A stretch of 37,688 nt of DNA. Source: Chryseobacterium indologenes (GTDB lineage Bacteria > Bacteroidota > Bacteroidia > Flavobacteriales > Weeksellaceae). A program made the position numbers and the translations under genes. Shown in pieces: positions 35,091-37,688 of the stretch (the first letter of the stretch is position 1; each line of letters begins with the position of its first letter). Where the stretch lies: assembly GCA_001013295.1 (NCBI GenBank), contig LAZY01000026.1, positions 1-37,688 of the forward strand, written 5' to 3'. Under the pieces are notes generated by a model. It saw nothing but the letters and a program-made list of their open reading frames with translations. It did no database searches and was not told where the DNA came from.

Positions 35091-36167
35091 TTATACAAAA
35101 GGAGCTTTCACCACTTTTGCAGGAATGTTCTTGTTTCTTACCTGGATGAAGATTTCAGATCCTAATTTGAAATGAGGCTTGTCTACATAAGCAAGACCTA
35201 AACCTACTTTCTTCATTGGAGACTGAGTTCCTGAAGTTACTTTCCCGATTACATTTCCTTCAGCATCTACTACAGGATAATCGTGTCTTGGAACCCCTTT
35301 GTCAGTCAATTCGAAACCAACTAATTTTCTTCCAACTCCTTCTTCTTTCTGTTTTGCGAAAACATCTTTAGAAACAAAGTCTTTATCAAATTTCGTAATC
35401 CATCCTAAACCTGCTTCAATAGGAGAAGTGGTGTCATCGATGTCATTTCCGTAAAGGCAGAATCCTTTTTCTAATCTCAAAGTATCTCTGGCAGCCAATC
35501 CGCAAGGAATAATTCCTTCTTCCTTACCTGCTTCCATTACAGCATCCCAAAGCTTTTCAGCACTTTCGTTGTTGAAGTAGATTTCAAAACCTCCGCTTCC
35601 TGTGTATCCTGTATTGGAAATGATCACATTATTTTCTCCGGCTACACTTCCTACCGTAAAGTGGTAGTATGGGATTTCAGAAAGATTTACATTAGTAAGT
35701 TTCTGAAGGATTTCAGTAGCTTTAGGTCCCTGAACAGCCAATAACGACATCTCGTCAGAAGCATTGGTCATCTTAGCTCCGAAAGTATTATATTTTGAGA
35801 TATGATTCCAGTCTTTATCTATGTTTGAAGCATTTACAACCACGAAATATTTGTCATCTTCCATTTTGTAAACGATAAGGTCATCTACAATACCTCCGTT
35901 TTCATTCGGAAGACAAGAATACTGAGCTTTTCCGTTTTCAAGAGCATCTACATTATTAGTAGTTACGTATTGTAAAAGATCTTTTGAACCTGGTCCTTCG
36001 ATGAAAAACTGTCCCATGTGGGAAACATCAAATAATCCGGCTTTTTCTCTTACTGCAAAGTGCTCTTCCGTTACTCCAGAATATTGTACAGGCATTTCAA
36101 AACCTGCGAAAGGTACGATCTTAGCTCCCAAAGAAACATGTTTGTCGTACAATGCTGTTTTCTTCAT
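35091..36167 (-). CDS. gcvT: Aminomethyltransferase, glycine cleavage T protein
   Basis: The 358-residue protein transfers the methylene group from the aminomethyl-lipoyl H protein to tetrahydrofolate and releases ammonia. It shows the family features in order: the N-terminal [14 protein letters not shown] and [60 protein letters not shown] and the C-terminal [15 protein letters not shown]. Length is typical and all segments are intact. It is the last gene of a three-gene minus-strand operon and starts 9 bases after the upstream stop. No glycine riboswitch was seen upstream. Confidence 0.95.
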   Translation of the reverse strand: MKKTALYDKHVSLGAKIVPFAGFEMPVQYSGVTEEHFAVREKAGLFDVSHMGQFFIEGPGSKDLLQYVTTNNVDALENGKAQYSCLPNENGGIVDDLIVYKMEDDKYFVVVNASNIDKDWNHISKYNTFGAKMTNASDEMSLLAVQGPKATEILQKLTNVNLSEIPYYHFTVGSVAGENNVIISNTGYTGSGGFEIYFNNESAEKLWDAVMEAGKEEGIIPCGLAARDTLRLEKGFCLYGNDIDDTTSPIEAGLGWITKFDKDFVSKDVFAKQKEEGVGRKLVGFELTDKGVPRHDYPVVDAEGNVIGKVTSGTQSPMKKVGLGLAYVDKPHFKLGSEIFIQVRNKNIPAKVVKAPFV

Positions 36168-36176
36168 ATTTAATTT

Positions 36177-36647
36177 TTATTTCTTTATTTTAAAACTGTT
36201 GAAAGTCTCATTGAATAGGGTCATATAGTTTCCGTTCCAAAATTTCTGGCCACAGTTGATAGTTACCAGATACAGCTCTTTTTCTTTTTGAAAAGCCCTG
36301 GTAACCCAAAATAGTTTTTCTTTCGGATCAAAATATTCGTAGTAATATTCTGTATATCCTTTTTTACTTCGGCTTTCTTTTACCTTACTTTCCTGATCTT
36401 CGGATTTATATAGGGCCAGAATGAATTTCTTCGTTTCAGCTTTGGGAAGATTCAGGTCATGATATTCAGAAATGGTAATTGCTCCGATCTCACTGGTAGG
36501 GAAGATGTTGACAATCTCACTGTCATTGGTAGATTTCCAGCCTTCAGGAACATTTATGGAGTAATTCGGGCTGTCGTAGGTCATTGCTTTTTGGGCAAAG
36601 AACAGGCTTCCTGACAAAAAAGCAGAGAAAAGAAGAAGTTTTTTCAT
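36177..36647 (-). CDS. Small secreted hypothetical protein (PsbP-like fold possible)
   Basis: The 156-residue protein has a signal peptide (MKKLLLFSAFLSGSLFFAQK). The mature 138 residues show YDSPNYSINVPEGWKSTND, then a Glu/Lys-rich middle and VTRAFQKEKELYLVTINCGQKFWNGNYMTLFNETFNSFKI. The 'ysi.vPegW ... f...f.sf.' pattern recalls small beta-sheet proteins of the PsbP/DUF1795 type, common in Bacteroidota. Function is unknown. It lies between idi (2-base gap) and gcvT (9-base gap), so it is co-transcribed with both, but neither partner suggests a job for a secreted protein. Confidence 0.72.
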   Translation of the reverse strand: MKKLLLFSAFLSGSLFFAQKAMTYDSPNYSINVPEGWKSTNDSEIVNIFPTSEIGAITISEYHDLNLPKAETKKFILALYKSEDQESKVKESRSKKGYTEYYYEYFDPKEKLFWVTRAFQKEKELYLVTINCGQKFWNGNYMTLFNETFNSFKIKK

Positions 36648-36649
36648 TA

Positions 36650-37159
36650 TTAAAAATGGTGTTTATATTCTTCAAGAATGATTTTAAACCACTCTGTAAA
36701 GTTTTCAGGATGTTCGGAAATTTCTTTGTCCAGGTCTTCAGGAGAGATAAATCTTACTTCCTCTACTTCTTCTGGGTTCAGATTGAAATCTGCTTCATGA
36801 TTTCCTGTAAACACATGATCAAGTTCGTGCTCCCAAAGGCCACCGCCTACATCTGCTTTGTAGATAAAGCTGAATTTTTCTGAAAGTTCCGTTTCTATTC
36901 CAAGTTCCTCTCTCAATCTGCGGGTAGCCCCGGCCAGATAAGTTTCTCCCTCTCTGGGATGTGAGCATACGGCATTGGTCCACTGGTTAGGAGAATGATA
37001 TTTTCCCGAAGCTCTTTTCTGAAGAAGCATTTCTCCTTTGCTGTTGAACAGAAATACAGAAAAAGCACGGTGCAACAGACCGTTGATGTGTGCCTGCTGC
37101 TTTTCCATCAGACCTATAACTTCATCTTCAGGATTTACTAAAACTACAAATTCTTCCAT
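36650..37159 (-). CDS. idi: Isopentenyl-diphosphate delta-isomerase, type I
   Basis: The 169-residue Nudix-fold enzyme interconverts isopentenyl and dimethylallyl diphosphate for isoprenoid and menaquinone side-chain synthesis. Active-site residues are visible: His25 and His30 in the QQAHINGLLHRAFSVF region, Cys65 in TNAVCSHPREGE, His67, and the Nudix-like helix ATRRLREELGIE. Later GLWEHELDHVF carries the catalytic Glu. Length matches type I enzymes. It is the first gene of the idi - secreted protein - gcvT operon. A TACATTTG box ends only 5 bases upstream of the ATG, so the promoter position is uncertain. Confidence 0.93.
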   Translation of the reverse strand: MEEFVVLVNPEDEVIGLMEKQQAHINGLLHRAFSVFLFNSKGEMLLQKRASGKYHSPNQWTNAVCSHPREGETYLAGATRRLREELGIETELSEKFSFIYKADVGGGLWEHELDHVFTGNHEADFNLNPEEVEEVRFISPEDLDKEISEHPENFTEWFKIILEEYKHHF

Positions 37160-37688
37160 TTCTACAAATGTAAGTGTAATAAATGTATTTTGGAAATTTT
37201 TAGATAAACATCATGTTTTTTGAGTGAAAGGGTAAAAGGGTGAAAAGGCAAAAATGTAAAACAGCAAAATAAAATGCTGGTAAAGATAGCTGAAGGTCCT
37301 AATGGCTAAATATAAAATCTGGAAACTCGGATTTGGAAATGCTCATATATAAATGCAAGCTTATATCATGGAATATCTGAATTTTTACTTTTTAAAGTTT
37401 GCTCTGTATTATGTATGGCTCCAAGGGTAAATCCGTTGACAAGCGCCTATTTGCAATTTTGCTGTTTCGCCTTTTTAGCTTCCATATCAACCTTCTAATG
37501 AAAATTTTCAACCATATCCAACAAAAACATTGATAAAATATTTATATTATTTATAAAATAACGATTTTTATAGTAAAATTTCTGATTATCCGTTTATGCA
37601 CCTGTTATATTCGCAATTACTAGTCTGTCAAAGAGTTTGTCTCCAAAATACCGTCTGTTTAATTTGTAAATAAACTCGTTGAGATACA
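37160..37688. other. 529-base region without a recognisable gene
   Basis: No convincing open frame on either strand. The first 110 bases are purine-rich and repetitive (GTGAAAGGGTAAAAGGGTGA), like other spacers in this window. The remainder is AT-rich and may contain the upstream region of a gene to the right of the window. No RNA gene, terminator or repeat array was recognised. Confidence 0.6.

Noticed and set aside
36168..36180. Glycine riboswitch before gcvT
   Set aside because: Only 9 bases separate gcvT from the upstream gene, and the operon leader shows no glycine aptamer motif.
37165..37172. TACATTTG box just before the idi ATG
   Set aside because: It would start transcription at or after the ATG, with no -33 element; too weak to call a promoter.

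Overview
The window looks like chromosome from a Chryseobacterium-type member of the Flavobacteriia (Bacteroidota). The evidence is low GC with AT-rich spacers, repeated TAnnTTTG -7 promoter boxes (several with an upstream TTG/TTTG), few Shine-Dalgarno sequences, two cargo proteins with type IX secretion (T9SS) C-terminal sorting domains, a porT gene directly after the menaquinone methyltransferase gene, and GG-leader cysteine-rich peptides. Species cannot be assigned by eye. No rRNA, tRNA or CRISPR array was seen.

Layout. 1-111: right end of an IS3-type insertion sequence, abutting a T9SS-exported leucine-rich-repeat protein (119-1417, -). 1874-4313: gyrB and a small membrane protein. 4765-10560: three consecutive DUF3857/transglutaminase-like exported proteins; only the middle one keeps the Cys-His pair. 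10656-13473: a DUF3298-type lipoprotein, a diacylglycerol-kinase-family lipid kinase and a T9SS cargo protein. 13553-16720 (-): a dicarboxylate/amino-acid symporter and gamma-glutamyltransferase. 16950-19952: a small Cas2/SinR-like protein, SDR-type threonine dehydrogenase, a degenerate NodB-fold protein and an orphan. 20021-22364 (-): a membrane metallophosphoesterase and a KAS III-family enzyme.

22466-27082 (+) is a housekeeping block: a membrane-anchored orphan, the menaquinone methyltransferase, porT, a coiled-coil protein coupled to zapA, a 6S RNA and RNase Y. 27156-29211: an MFS transporter and two paralogous GG-leader peptides sharing a 5'-UTR element. 29291-31490 (-): a YeiH-family transporter and a LysR regulator, separated by about 14 copies of a 7-bp tandem repeat. 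31745-33161 (-): a CLC-type antiporter whose residues fit the fluoride-exporting CLC-F clade, preceded by what reads as a fluoride riboswitch with its own promoter. 33306-37159: a hotdog thioesterase, an ArsC/Spx-family protein, a cytochrome-b-like membrane protein, and an operon idi - small secreted protein - gcvT. The last 529 bases show no gene.

The strongest non-routine observations are the fluoride riboswitch/CLC-F pair, the two six-cysteine GG-leader peptides with their shared 21-nt leader element, the transglutaminase-like triplet with two apparent pseudoenzymes, the coiled-coil gene coupled to zapA, and the heptamer array upstream of the yeiH-like gene. I found no clearly unprecedented multi-gene system; the peptide pair is the best candidate for unexplored biology.
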